Source of the DNA: Bacilli bacterium
GTDB lineage: Bacteria; Bacillota_I; Bacilli_A; RF39; UBA660
DNA: 32,284 nt
Direction of reading: 5' to 3'
Assembly (NCBI GenBank): GCA_017410525.1
Contig: JAFQQQ010000007.1
Location: 1 to 32,284 of the forward strand
Shown here piece after piece: positions 14,238 to 23,047 of the stretch. A program made the position numbers and the translations under genes. The notes under the pieces are model-generated. The model was not told where the DNA came from. It was given only the letters and a program-made list of their open reading frames with translations, and did no database searches. Position 1 is the first letter of the stretch, and each line of letters opens with the position of its first letter.

Positions 14238-14912
14238 GTGATTAGAGAAAAATCTAAAGGTTTGCTTATAGTAGTTTCAGGTCCTAGTGGAGCGGGTAAA
14301 GATACAATAGTAAATAGAGTTATTCAAGATATGAAAGATACTAAACTATCTATTTCTATGACATCTCGTGATCCTAGAGGAAAAGAAGTAGATGGAGTAG
14401 ATTATTACTTTGTGACTAAGGAAGAGTTTGAAGAAAGAATAAACAATGATGAGTTTTTAGAATATGCGATTGTTCACAGCAATAAATACTATGGTACTCC
14501 TAAAGCTAAATTAGAAGAAGACTTAAATAAGGGTAAAAATGTAATACTTGTAATAGATATACAAGGTGCTTTAAAAGTAAAAGAAAAAGTAGAAGAAGCT
14601 TTATTTATCTTTATAATGCCACCTAGTATGGAAGAATTAAAAGATAGACTTATAAAAAGAAATACTGAAACAAAAGATAAAATACTTGAAAGATTTAAAA
14701 CTGCTTATAATGAGATAAATGAATATACAAAATATAATTATGTTGTAGTAAATGATAAGATAGATAAAGCAGTAGATAAAGTAAAATCAATAATCACAGC
14801 TGAAAAGTGTAGAGTAGATAGAATAGAAGATATTTACTTAAATACAAAAGAAGAATTTATCCATGAAGGATTGATTGATAAAGAGTTTGAAAATAATGAA
14901 ATAGAAATATAG
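14238..14912 (+). CDS. gmk: Guanylate kinase
   Basis: 224 residues; phosphorylates GMP to GDP with ATP. P-loop GPSGAGKDT at about 14-22, then the GMP-binding SMTSRDPRGKEVDGVDYYF block, HSNKYYGTP and the lid. The P-loop has Asp where Ser is common, a usual variant in Gram-positives. Starts at GTG 14238 with AAAGGTGAT ahead; the ATG two bases earlier leads directly to a stop. The C-terminal 25 residues extend past the usual end. The next two genes follow at once and are probably cotranscribed. Confidence 0.97.
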   Translation: MIREKSKGLLIVVSGPSGAGKDTIVNRVIQDMKDTKLSISMTSRDPRGKEVDGVDYYFVTKEEFEERINNDEFLEYAIVHSNKYYGTPKAKLEEDLNKGKNVILVIDIQGALKVKEKVEEALFIFIMPPSMEELKDRLIKRNTETKDKILERFKTAYNEINEYTKYNYVVVNDKIDKAVDKVKSIITAEKCRVDRIEDIYLNTKEEFIHEGLIDKEFENNEIEI

Positions 14913-14920
14913 GTGATTTG

Positions 14921-15793
14921 ATGCAAAGAATTAGTAACGAGTGGAAAGACTATGAATGTATAGATGCAGGTAATGGAGAAAAGTTAGAAAGATGGGGGAA
15001 CGTTATTTTAAGAAGACCAGATCCTCAAGCTATATGGAATGTAGAATATAATAGTAATTGGAAAAATGTAGATGGACATTATTTTAGAAGTAATAAGGGT
15101 GGAGGAGAATGGAAGTTTTATTCTAAACTGCCTGAGTTTTGGACTGTAAGTTATAAAGATTTAACTTTTAAGGTGAGCCCTACTAATTTTAAACATACGG
15201 GTCTTTTTCCAGAGCAAGCAACCAATTGGGATTTTATGATGGATAAAATTAAAAACAGTAATAGAAAAATAAAAGTACTTAATTTATTCTCATATACAGG
15301 TGGTGCTACTATGGCTTGTTCTAAAGCAGGTGCTGATGTTGTACAAGTTGATGCCTCAAAAGGCATGACAGAATGGGCCAAAGAAAATATGAAACTATGT
15401 GGACTAGAAAATAACAGTATAAGATTCATAGTAGATGATTGTCTAAAGTTTGTAGAAAGAGAATATAGAAGAGGAAATAAATACGATGCTATAGTTATGG
15501 ATCCTCCTAGTTATGGTAGAGGTCCTAATAAAGAAGTATGGAAGTTTGAAGATAGTATTTATGCATTAATAGATGCTTGTATAAAAATATTAAGTGATAA
15601 ACCATTATTCTTCTTAATTAATTCTTATACAACTGGAATAAGTGCTACAGTTCTTGAAAACATATTAAAAACAACTTTATTACCTTTATATCCAGATGGT
15701 AAGGTGGATGCTGGAGAAGTAGGGCTTCCAATAACTAGAGATAATATAGTACTTCCTTGTGGTATTTATGGAAGGTATATTGGAAATGATTAA
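14921..15793 (+). CDS. Class I SAM-dependent methyltransferase, RlmI/RlmK-like
   Basis: 290 residues. The SAM-binding motif I LNLFSYTGGATMACSKAGA with the acidic VQVDAS strand, and the base-methylation motif DPPSYGRG, match the 23S rRNA cytosine-C5 methyltransferases of the RlmI/COG1092 type. The N-terminal PUA domain of full RlmI is missing; the first 100 residues are a shorter beta-rich region. Target RNA is inferred. AGGTGAT precedes ATG 14921. Its stop overlaps the start of the next gene by eight bases, so the two RNA-modification enzymes are coupled. Confidence 0.85.
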   Translation: MQRISNEWKDYECIDAGNGEKLERWGNVILRRPDPQAIWNVEYNSNWKNVDGHYFRSNKGGGEWKFYSKLPEFWTVSYKDLTFKVSPTNFKHTGLFPEQATNWDFMMDKIKNSNRKIKVLNLFSYTGGATMACSKAGADVVQVDASKGMTEWAKENMKLCGLENNSIRFIVDDCLKFVEREYRRGNKYDAIVMDPPSYGRGPNKEVWKFEDSIYALIDACIKILSDKPLFFLINSYTTGISATVLENILKTTLLPLYPDGKVDAGEVGLPITRDNIVLPCGIYGRYIGND

Positions 15794-16439
15794 TATAGTT
15801 TATGAAGATAATCATTTATTAGTGGTTGAGAAACCTATAAATATACCAGTACAAGAAGATAGTAGTAAAGATATAGATTTTTTAACTATTTTAAAGGATT
15901 TTATAAAGAAAAGAGATAATAAGCCTGGTAATGTATTTTTAGGCCTTATACACCGTTTAGATAGGCCTGTAGGCGGTATTATGGTGTTTGCTAAAACAAG
16001 TAAGTGTGCATCAAGACTTAGTGAACAAGTTAGAAATAGAACATTCAAAAAAACATATTTTGCTATAGTGCAAGGCAAAGTAGAAGAAAAAGGTACTTTA
16101 ATAGATAAGTTACTTAAAGATACCAAAAATAATATTGTAAGAGTAGATAAAAATGGTAAAGAGTCTATTTTAGATTATGAACTGATAGATTATAAAGATG
16201 GTTTATCTCTTGTAAAAATAAATTTAAAAACAGGTAGATCTCATCAAATAAGAGTTCAATTCTCATCAAGGGGACATGCTTTATACGGTGATCAAAAGTA
16301 TAATAGTAATTCAGTTGTAGGAGAGCAAATTGCTTTGTTTGCCAATTCAATTGTTCTTAATCATCCGATAACTAAAGAAGAATTGACTTTTAAATTAGGC
16401 CTACCTGATAGAAAACCTTGGAATAAATTTAAAGTGTAA
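15786..16439 (+). CDS. RluA-family pseudouridine synthase
   Basis: 217 residues, without an S4 domain. Starts MINIVYEDNHLLVVEKP, typical of the single-domain RluA/RluC type. The catalytic Asp is in HRLDRPVGG at about residue 62, and KTGRSHQIRVQ and GDQKY are present. It isomerises uridines in rRNA or tRNA; the exact site cannot be told. ATG 15786 overlaps the methyltransferase stop; an in-frame ATG at 15759 lies deep in that gene and is rejected. Confidence 0.92.
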   Translation: MINIVYEDNHLLVVEKPINIPVQEDSSKDIDFLTILKDFIKKRDNKPGNVFLGLIHRLDRPVGGIMVFAKTSKCASRLSEQVRNRTFKKTYFAIVQGKVEEKGTLIDKLLKDTKNNIVRVDKNGKESILDYELIDYKDGLSLVKINLKTGRSHQIRVQFSSRGHALYGDQKYNSNSVVGEQIALFANSIVLNHPITKEELTFKLGLPDRKPWNKFKV

Positions 16440-16458
16440 ATATTTGTACACTTTTTTT
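16431..16458 (+). terminator. Terminator of gmk group
   Basis: AAAGTGTA (16431-16438) and TACACTTT (16447-16454), overlapping the stop codon and followed by Ts. Confidence 0.8.
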
Positions 16459-16521
16459 ATTTTGTATTTAGATATATTGACTTATGTTTTCTAAAATAGT
16501 AAATTGATAGTGGGTGATTGT

Positions 16522-17160
16522 ATGAAAAAAGAAACAATAGAAGCTTTTTTAGAAGTAAAAAATAATGAACCTATAGTAGTAGTTAAAGGGAAAGAAGGAT
16601 ATACAAATCCACAAACGTTAATTGCTTTTCTAAAAAAAGGTGTTAAATCAAATGAAATAAAGGCTTGTACTCCAAAACAAGAAAATGGTTATACAAGTTA
16701 TAAGTTTAAAGTATATAATAATAAAGCAGACTTAAGTCATTACTTCGTTGTAAAAGTTAGAAATAAAGAAAGATATTTACATAGAGCAACTTTAGAAATT
16801 ATAAAAGATATTACAGGAGTTTCTAATTTAATTAAAAAACTAAATGTTAATAGAGTTATAGCTGGAATAGCAGCAACTGCAACAATACTTACAATTGCAG
16901 GCCCAACTATAGTAAAAGGCTTGGATGAACTTTTAGAAAGAGATTACCAATATGATCAACAAAGATATCGTCGTTTTTCTTACTCAACCTCTTACATTCC
17001 TTCAGAAGAAGAAAAAATTCAATCAGAAATTATGTACTATGAAGATTTAAGAATAAGAGCTGAAAAAGGCGATGAAGAAGCTCAAAAAGAATATGATGCA
17101 TATTTGGCTGAGCAACAATTAAAAGAACAGTTACAAGAAGAAAGTTCAAAAACAAGATAG
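16522..17160 (+). CDS. Protein with one membrane helix, unknown function
   Basis: 212 residues that I do not recognise. The first 110 residues look like a small mixed alpha/beta domain, a Gly-Ala-rich membrane helix spans about 117-138, and the rest is a charged, Glu- and Gln-rich helical tail with an IRAEKGDEEAQKEYDAYLAE segment that resembles one Sel1/TPR-like helix pair. GGGTGAT precedes ATG 16522; GTG and ATG codons further upstream lack a site. Stands alone between two terminators, next to the sporulation gene cwlD. Confidence 0.75.
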   Translation: MKKETIEAFLEVKNNEPIVVVKGKEGYTNPQTLIAFLKKGVKSNEIKACTPKQENGYTSYKFKVYNNKADLSHYFVVKVRNKERYLHRATLEIIKDITGVSNLIKKLNVNRVIAGIAATATILTIAGPTIVKGLDELLERDYQYDQQRYRRFSYSTSYIPSEEEKIQSEIMYYEDLRIRAEKGDEEAQKEYDAYLAEQQLKEQLQEESSKTR

Positions 17161-17183
17161 GAATTATTACCTATCTTGTTTTC
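17149..17183 (+). terminator. Strong terminator before cwlD
   Basis: Eleven-base perfect arms at 17151-17161 and 17170-17180 plus a T tract. Confidence 0.85.
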
Positions 17184-17204
17184 ATATACTTTAATGGTGA
17201 TTAT

Positions 17205-17864
17205 GTGAAAAAAACTTACTCAATCTTTTTACTTATAATTTTTATATGTACTTTTTCTTTTGTAAGTGCTGATATAAAGAAAAGCGATTTAGAATTGATA
17301 GGAAAAATAATTTATATAGATCCAGGACATGGTGGTCCTGACCCAGGAAGTATTTATAAAAATATATATGAAAAAGATATAAACTTAGAGATATGCAAAA
17401 AGTTAGAATCAATATTAGAAGATGAAGGAGCTATAGTGTATATGACTAGGTACGGAGATTATGATTTAAGTAAAAGTTATACTGGCTCTAGAAAAAAAAG
17501 TGACCTAAATAATAGAGCTAAAATAATAAATGCATCAGGTGCTGATTTATATATTTCCATACATTTAAACTCAATTAGCTCGTCTACTTGGAGTGGTGCT
17601 CAAGTATTTTATGATGACGTAAATAAAAATAATTATAATTTAGCTTTACTAATGCAGGAACAATTAAAAAAAGATTTAAAAACTACTAGAAAAGTTAAAG
17701 AAATAAGTACGATGCTTATGAACAGAAAAATAACTATACCAGGAATACTTATAGAAGCAGGGTTCTTATCAAATCCTAATGATAGATATTTACTTCAAAA
17801 ATCTGATTATCAATATAAAATAGTTGAATCAATAAAAAAAGGAATAATAAAATATTTTAAATAG
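17205..17864 (+). CDS. cwlD: N-acetylmuramoyl-L-alanine amidase CwlD-like
   Basis: 219 residues with a signal peptide or anchor at 1-22 and an Amidase_3 domain. Zinc ligands are H42 (DPGHGG), E56 (YEKDINL) and H120 (SIHLNS); the catalytic Glu lies in IEAGFLSN. In Bacillus, CwlD removes peptide side chains in the first step of muramic-delta-lactam formation in spore cortex. Size, single-domain form and the position just before dacB-spmA-spmB support CwlD over a general autolysin. GTG 17205 is the start, with GGTGAT ahead. The PdaA deacetylase needed for the next step is not in the window. Confidence 0.9.
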   Translation: MKKTYSIFLLIIFICTFSFVSADIKKSDLELIGKIIYIDPGHGGPDPGSIYKNIYEKDINLEICKKLESILEDEGAIVYMTRYGDYDLSKSYTGSRKKSDLNNRAKIINASGADLYISIHLNSISSSTWSGAQVFYDDVNKNNYNLALLMQEQLKKDLKTTRKVKEISTMLMNRKITIPGILIEAGFLSNPNDRYLLQKSDYQYKIVESIKKGIIKYFK

Positions 17865-17892
17865 GTTGTACATATAATTAATTGGTGAAAGT

Positions 17893-18972
17893 ATGAAAAA
17901 AATAATGTTATTTTTAAGTTTATTAATTCCAATTGGAGTAAATGCGATAGATACGAGTGCTAGAAGTGCTATACTAATGGATATGGATAGTAAAAGGATA
18001 CTTTATGAAGAAAATATTCATGAAAAAGGAAGTGTTGCTAGTATATCTAAAATAATGACCGCATTGCTGGCTATAGAGTCTAATAAATTAGATAAAGTAG
18101 TTGTAGTTGGAAAAGAAATAGAAAAGTCATATGGCTCAGGGATTTACATAAAAGAAGGGGAAAAAATACTTTTAAGAGATTTAGTTTATGGGCTTATGCT
18201 TAGAAGCGGTAATGATGCGGCGCTTGCTATTGCTAAATTTGTTGGTGGAAGTGTAGAAGATTTTGTCAGGATGATGAATAATAAGGCAAAAGAAATAGGC
18301 ATGAAAAATACAACGTTCAACAATCCCAGTGGACTAGATCAAGAAAAAGGAAACTATTCAACTGCTTATGATATGGCAATTTTAACAAGTTTTGCTATGA
18401 AAAATGAAGAATATAAAAAAATAACAGGAACAAAGAAATATACGTTAAAAACTAATATGAATACATATAGTTGGATAAATAAAAATAAATTACTTTCTAT
18501 TTACAAGTATACGACAGGTGGTAAAACAGGATTTACTGAGATTGCTAAAAGAACTTTGGTATCAACAGCTAGTAAAGATAATACAAATCTAGTAGTAGTT
18601 ACTTTAAATGATGGGAACGATTGGCAAGATCACCAAAATCTATTTGAATATGGATTTAGTAATTACAGTAATTTAAAAATATTAGAAAAAGGAAATATTA
18701 CTATCTATAATGATGATTATTATGAAGACTATGTATTATATGTAAAAAATGATTTTAGTTATTTAATGGGCACTAATGAAAAAGATAATTTAATATTCAA
18801 ATATGAACTTGAAAAGAAGAGAAAAATAAAAAATAAAGATAAAGTAGGAATATTAAAAATATATTTAGGTGATAAGCAGATTCATGAAGAAGAAATATTT
18901 GTTAAAATAATAAATAATGATAAAAAGTCATTTTTTGCTGAAATCAAAGAGTGGTTTGTAAACCTATGGTAA
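17893..18972 (+). CDS. dacB: D-alanyl-D-alanine carboxypeptidase (DacB/DacF type)
   Basis: 359 residues; a low-molecular-mass penicillin-binding protein. Signal peptide about 1-18, active-site Ser50 in SISK (50-53), SGN at 105-107 and KTG in the TTGGKTGF stretch at about 213. The C-terminal PBP5-like beta domain follows and the protein ends in an amphipathic membrane-binding helix rich in Trp and Phe. In Bacillus subtilis, dacB-spmA-spmB is a mother-cell operon that lowers cortex cross-linking; the same order here, with a seven-base overlap to spmA, supports dacB. GTGAA precedes ATG 17893. Confidence 0.93.
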   Translation: MKKIMLFLSLLIPIGVNAIDTSARSAILMDMDSKRILYEENIHEKGSVASISKIMTALLAIESNKLDKVVVVGKEIEKSYGSGIYIKEGEKILLRDLVYGLMLRSGNDAALAIAKFVGGSVEDFVRMMNNKAKEIGMKNTTFNNPSGLDQEKGNYSTAYDMAILTSFAMKNEEYKKITGTKKYTLKTNMNTYSWINKNKLLSIYKYTTGGKTGFTEIAKRTLVSTASKDNTNLVVVTLNDGNDWQDHQNLFEYGFSNYSNLKILEKGNITIYNDDYYEDYVLYVKNDFSYLMGTNEKDNLIFKYELEKKRKIKNKDKVGILKIYLGDKQIHEEEIFVKIINNDKKSFFAEIKEWFVNLW

Positions 18973-19547
18973 ATATAATATGGATAGTTTTAATAACTTT
19001 AGGTATAGTTTATGGGGTGTCAACTAATAATTTAGAGACTATAAATACAACTATAGTTGATAGTACTAAAATAAGTTTAGAGATGTTATTTAAAATATTT
19101 CCGGTACTTGCGCTTTGGATGGGTATAACTAAAATAGCGGAAGTTTCTGGATTATTAAAAAAACTATCAAATAAACTATCTCCATTGCTTACTAATTTTT
19201 TTCCAGAAATACCTGCATGTCATGAATCTCTTAGTTTAATAGCAAGTAATATGATTGCCAATATATTTGGACTTGGTAGTGCAGCAACGCCTTTTGGATT
19301 AAAGGCAATGGACTCTTTACAAAAACTAAATAAAAATAAAAAAGTCGCAAGTCGTTCAATGATAACATTTTTAGTAATAAATACAAGTGGACTTACACTC
19401 ATCCCTACAACAATTATTTCTCTTAGAATGATGTATGGAAGTAGTGAACCAACTAAAATAGTTTTTGCTTGTATAATAAGTACGATGGTAGCTACTATAG
19501 GTGGAATACTTATAGATAGATTTTTAGCTAGGAGGTATAAAGATTAG
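18966..19547 (+). CDS. spmA: Spore maturation protein A
   Basis: 193 residues, a nucleoside-recognition (Gate) domain membrane protein with about five helices. Blocks such as FPVLALWMGITKIAE, PEIPACHESL, NMIANIFGLGSAATPFGLKAM and the NTSGLTLIPTT stretch are typical. SpmA and SpmB are needed for spore core dehydration. The start ATG 18966 lies inside the end of dacB; longer in-frame starts would add dacB-coding residues. AGGAGG near its end is the ribosome binding site of spmB. Confidence 0.95.
   Translation: MVNIIWIVLITLGIVYGVSTNNLETINTTIVDSTKISLEMLFKIFPVLALWMGITKIAEVSGLLKKLSNKLSPLLTNFFPEIPACHESLSLIASNMIANIFGLGSAATPFGLKAMDSLQKLNKNKKVASRSMITFLVINTSGLTLIPTTIISLRMMYGSSEPTKIVFACIISTMVATIGGILIDRFLARRYKD
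19530..19545 (+). promoter_or_regulatory. Ribosome binding site leading to an ATT start for spmB
   Basis: AGGAGG at 19530-19535 is followed, after seven bases, by ATT at 19543-19545 in the spmB frame. A stop in that frame at 19525-19527 and the lack of ATG, GTG, TTG or CTG until 19663 leave ATT as the best start. Confidence 0.7.
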
Positions 19548-20064
19548 TTTAATTTCTAATTTAATAATTCCTGTTGTTGTTCTTTTTATAATATTATATG
19601 GATTTTTTAAAAAAGTAGATGTTTACGATACTTTCATAGTAGGGGTAAAGGAAAGTTTTTCAATGATAACTAATCTTTTTCCTACCTTTATCGCAATGAT
19701 ATTTGCGGTTAATCTATTTATAAATAGTGGTGTTTTAGATTTTATTTTATCTTTAATTAAACCTATTTTAAATATATTTAAAATCCCAGCAGAAATATTT
19801 CCTTTAGCTATCGTTAGACCAATATCAGGAAGTGCTTCGCTTGCTTATTTAAATAGTATATTCGCTAAAAATGGCCCAGACAGTTTTATAGGCTTACTTG
19901 GATCTGTAATGCAAGGTTGTACAGATACGACATTCTATGTAATAAGTTTATATTTTGGTAGTATTGGAATAAAAAAGATTAGACATAGTATGTTTGCCGC
20001 TTTATTTGCTGATTTATGTGGTATAGTTGTCAGCATAATAGTTGTAAATATGCTTTGGGGATAA
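19543..20064 (+). CDS. spmB: Spore maturation protein B, apparent ATT start
   Basis: 173 residues from the ATT at 19543; partner of SpmA. The part before the first ATG (19663) codes SLISNLIIPVVVLFIILYG and KKVDVYDTFIVG, which matches the usual N-terminal helix of SpmB, so a start at 19663 would cut the first helix off. Downstream blocks PLAIVRPISGSASLAYL and the MQGCTDTTFYVISLYFG stretch are typical. It overlaps spmA by five bases. ATT starts are rare (infC and pcnB are known cases) and weak, which would lower SpmB yield. A base change or error that removed an ATG is the alternative. Confidence 0.9.
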   Translation: MSLISNLIIPVVVLFIILYGFFKKVDVYDTFIVGVKESFSMITNLFPTFIAMIFAVNLFINSGVLDFILSLIKPILNIFKIPAEIFPLAIVRPISGSASLAYLNSIFAKNGPDSFIGLLGSVMQGCTDTTFYVISLYFGSIGIKKIRHSMFAALFADLCGIVVSIIVVNMLWG

Positions 20065-20116
20065 ATTTTAATTGCTAAAAAAAGATAAATAGGGTATAAT
20101 ATCTTTGGTGATTTTG

Positions 20117-20842
20117 ATGGAACGATTACAAAAAGTTATTGCTTTATCTGGTTATTGTTCAAGAAGAAAAGCAGAAGAACTAATTAGTTTAGGTAAAGTA
20201 AAAGTAAATGGAAAAATAGTAATAGAAATGGGTACAAAAGTAGACTCTATGGATTATATAGAAGTAGAAGGTCATCCTATAGAACAAATGGAAGATAAAG
20301 TATATTATCTGCTTAATAAACCTAGGGGAGTTGTAACAACTGCTAAAGATGAAAAAGGTAGAAAAACAGTAGTAGATTTAGTTAAAACTAGTAAAAGAAT
20401 CTATCCAGTGGGTAGACTTGATTATGATACAACTGGTCTTATAATCCTTACAAATGACGGAGAATTGACAAACTTTCTAACTCACCCAAAAAACAACATA
20501 GAAAAAGTATATGTTGCTAAAATAAAAGGGTTAATAACTAAGGACGAGATAAGAAGACTTTGTAATGGTGTTTATATAGATGGTAAAAAAACAAGTAAAG
20601 CAAAAGCTAAAATACTTAAAATAGATAAAAAAACTAATAGCAGTGTAGTTGAGTTAATTATACATGAAGGTAAAAATCATCAAGTAAAAAATATGTTCAA
20701 AGCAATTGGTTATGATGTATTAAAACTAAAAAGAGAAAGTATAGCTTTTTTAACACTCGATGGAGTTCCTTCAGGAGAATATAGACAACTAAGTATAAAA
20801 GAAGTAAAAAAACTTTACGGAGAAAAAAATAATCAAGAATAA
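20117..20842 (+). CDS. rluB: Pseudouridine synthase RluB-like
   Basis: 241 residues: an N-terminal S4 RNA-binding domain (ERLQKVIALSGYCSRRKAEEL) and an RsuA/RluB catalytic domain with Asp in GRLDYDTTGL, then the EGKNHQVKNMF block. It modifies 23S rRNA near position 2605 in well-studied bacteria; that site is carried over by family. In Bacillus, rluB also follows spmA-spmB, so gene order supports the call. ATG 20117 has GGTGATT ahead; the in-frame GTG at 20105 is rejected. Confidence 0.93.
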   Translation: MERLQKVIALSGYCSRRKAEELISLGKVKVNGKIVIEMGTKVDSMDYIEVEGHPIEQMEDKVYYLLNKPRGVVTTAKDEKGRKTVVDLVKTSKRIYPVGRLDYDTTGLIILTNDGELTNFLTHPKNNIEKVYVAKIKGLITKDEIRRLCNGVYIDGKKTSKAKAKILKIDKKTNSSVVELIIHEGKNHQVKNMFKAIGYDVLKLKRESIAFLTLDGVPSGEYRQLSIKEVKKLYGEKNNQE

Positions 20843-20859
20843 ACCTTGATTATTTTTTT
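20828..20859. terminator. Shared terminator of rluB and ferredoxin
   Basis: AATAATCAAG (20828-20837) and CTTGATTATT (20845-20854) between convergent genes, with A and T tracts on both sides. Confidence 0.8.
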
Positions 20860-21049
20860 ATTTAACTTCTTCTATAGCGTCTGTAGGACAACCTTCTAAA
20901 GCATCTACAGCATCTTCTACTAATTCTTCTGGAACTTCATCAACTCTAACTCCTGCTAATCCATCGTCTTCTATTTCAAAAACTTCAGAAACAAGCGCTT
21001 GACAAGCTCCACAAGCAATACATAAATCTTTGTTAACCTTTAACTTCAT
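20858..21049 (-). CDS. fer: 4Fe-4S ferredoxin
   Basis: 63-residue acidic electron carrier. Three ligands are in C10-I-A-C13-G-A-C16 and the fourth is C54 followed by Pro, so it holds a single [4Fe-4S] cluster like the Bacillus Fer family; the second cluster of clostridial ferredoxins is absent. AGGAGG precedes the ATG. Monocistronic and convergent with rluB. Redox partner unknown. Confidence 0.93.
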   Translation of the reverse strand: MKLKVNKDLCIACGACQALVSEVFEIEDDGLAGVRVDEVPEELVEDAVDALEGCPTDAIEEVK

Positions 21050-21149
21050 AAGTGCCTCCTTTCTAAATTATAAATAAATTATATGAAAAAAGCAAGTGAA
21101 ATATTTAAATATTTTTAAAAGTGTGATATATTATTGGTAGGGTGATAAT

Positions 21150-21941
21150 ATGGCTAGTAGAATGGATCGTTATTATAAAAGTGAACTTGTTTCATCAGGC
21201 CGTAGTTCTAAAAATAAAAGTTTGTATGAACAAATAAAAGATTTAGATAACTATACTAACATAGAAGGTGTCGCAACAATAGAAAAAACAAATGAAATAG
21301 ACATTTCAAAGGTCCAAGAAATGATTAAGAATAGAGAAAGTTATAAAAAGAAGAAACAACTAAGAGATATTCTTAAAGAAGAAGTAGAAGAATTGGAAAA
21401 AATAGAAGCCGTAGAAGAGGCAACAAAAAATTATGATATAAAAGATTTATTATCTAAAATAAAAGATGAACCTATAGAAGAACAAAGAAGTAGAAGCCTT
21501 AAACAAGAACAAATCGAAATATTAAAAACTTTAAATGAAAAAGAAAACCCTAAAAAAGCAGAAATCGAAGAAGAAGAACAAGAACTAAAAGAACTTCTCA
21601 ATACGATTTGTGGTACTAAAGCTTTAACAGATTTAAAAAACGTAGAAAGTGATTTAGATGTAGGATTACTTGATGATTTGAAATCAGATACAATAGTAGG
21701 GGATGCTGCATCTATAAAGAAAATAATAGAAGAAGAAAAAGAAAAAAGAATAGAAGACACTAATGTAGAAATAGATAAGTCATTCTATACATCTAGTTTT
21801 GGATTTACTCAAAGTGATTTTGAAGAATTAAAAAAAATGAATCACAAGATAAAGAAAAGCAATAAATTTATAATAGTATTACTAATAATACTTATCTTAC
21901 TTATTCTTGCAGGTGTTGGTTTCTTCTTATTAACAAAATAA
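21150..21941 (+). CDS. Tail-anchored coiled-coil protein, unknown function
   Basis: Unrecognised 263-residue protein with long Glu/Lys-rich helices over about 55-225, likely coiled coil, and one C-terminal membrane helix (about 241-261) ending in TK, so most of it would lie in the cytoplasm. Residues 1-30 are basic with Ser repeats. GGGTGAT precedes ATG 21150. It shares a terminator with the germinant receptor operon that faces it. The shape recalls division or spore-morphogenesis scaffolds but no family motif is seen. Confidence 0.75.
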   Translation: MASRMDRYYKSELVSSGRSSKNKSLYEQIKDLDNYTNIEGVATIEKTNEIDISKVQEMIKNRESYKKKKQLRDILKEEVEELEKIEAVEEATKNYDIKDLLSKIKDEPIEEQRSRSLKQEQIEILKTLNEKENPKKAEIEEEEQELKELLNTICGTKALTDLKNVESDLDVGLLDDLKSDTIVGDAASIKKIIEEEKEKRIEDTNVEIDKSFYTSSFGFTQSDFEELKKMNHKIKKSNKFIIVLLIILILLILAGVGFFLLTK

Positions 21942-21971
21942 AAACTTCATTGGTTTGAAGTTTTCTTTTTT
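21941..21971. terminator. Shared bidirectional terminator
   Basis: AAAACTTCA (21941-21949) and TGAAGTTTT (21956-21964) separate the tail-anchored gene and the minus-strand germination operon. Confidence 0.8.
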
Positions 21972-23047
21972 TTACTAAAAATAATTTTAAAATAAGTAAT
22001 AAGAGTTATTGAAAGTGTAAATATAGTAGAAATTATAGGAATTATATTTATCATTAAGTTATCAACATAAATGTTATATTTTGCTGCATATATAGTTCCA
22101 ATTGTAATTAGAAGACATCCAAATAGATAAATGTAATTTATTTTTTTGAATGAGAAGATTTGTTTAATACTATTTCCAAACATATAAATGATAAGTGTAC
22201 AGTAGATAAATATATCAAAAATTAGTTGAATAACTAAAATACTTTCAATTCTAGATGATGCACCAACAATGGTTGCTTGTTTTAATACATGGAACTCTGG
22301 ATATTCATATAGTGCAGTTAATTCATATCCTAAAGTTGATAGGGTTGCAAAAATAACTGCTCCCATAGTAATAGAAGATATTATTGTTGAAATAATTAAA
22401 GTTTTTTTGAATCTTGGTTTATCTACTGAATTTTTTGGAATCATTGTAAGCAAAAACATAGGAACAATATGAAATGCATAATAACTATTTATTCCAGATA
22501 AATAATCGGTTATATTAGATTGAAACATCGGTTTTAAATTTGAAATATCAAAGGAAGATATTAAACCAGAAAAACTAATAAAGAATAAAAATATATTTAT
22601 AAAGAAAAGAATATTGCTAGTTCTTGCTATTACAGTGATACCTTTACAAAGTATATAGAAAATAGTAATCATAAAAAGAATTGCTATAGCTATCAATGGA
22701 GTTCTAGTTAAAAACTGACTTTGTATAAAATTATTTAATGTTAAATAGTTTAGAATGCCCATTATGATTATAAAAATAGAAATTAACACAAGAATTATTT
22801 TACCGATTGTTGCTCCAAAAAGTTTAGTAATTTTTTGTGGTAAACTTAAATCAGGTTCATAATCAATAATTTTGTTAATTATAAATATAAATAATATATC
22901 AAATGGTATGCTTATAAGTGGTATTATCCAAGAATCTCTTTTCATAACATTTATTAAAGCATTAAAAGTCATACCTACTAAAAAAGCTCTAGTTACAAAA
23001 TAGTTTAGTGTTCCTATTTCAAAATTGTTAATTTTTTTCTTAATCAT
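21947..23047 (-). CDS. gerKB: Spore germination receptor permease subunit (GerB family)
   Basis: 366 residues, ten or so membrane helices, of the GerAB/GerKB (amino-acid permease-like) family, which binds the germinant within the receptor complex. The N-terminus FVTRAFLVGMTFNALI and later the FHIVPMFLLTMIPKN stretch suit the family. The order of the operon is A-C-B. GGAGG lies ahead of the ATG at 23047, inside the end of the C-subunit gene, with an eight-base overlap. Which germinant it senses cannot be told; the letter K is a convention only. Confidence 0.85.
   Translation of the reverse strand: MIKKKINNFEIGTLNYFVTRAFLVGMTFNALINVMKRDSWIIPLISIPFDILFIFIINKIIDYEPDLSLPQKITKLFGATIGKIILVLISIFIIIMGILNYLTLNNFIQSQFLTRTPLIAIAILFMITIFYILCKGITVIARTSNILFFINIFLFFISFSGLISSFDISNLKPMFQSNITDYLSGINSYYAFHIVPMFLLTMIPKNSVDKPRFKKTLIISTIISSITMGAVIFATLSTLGYELTALYEYPEFHVLKQATIVGASSRIESILVIQLIFDIFIYCTLIIYMFGNSIKQIFSFKKINYIYLFGCLLITIGTIYAAKYNIYVDNLMINIIPIISTIFTLSITLITYFKIIFSKKKKTSNQ

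Noticed and set aside
19663-20064. spmB starting at the first ATG
   Set aside because: It would remove the conserved first helix and leaves the perfect AGGAGG at 19530 without a gene.
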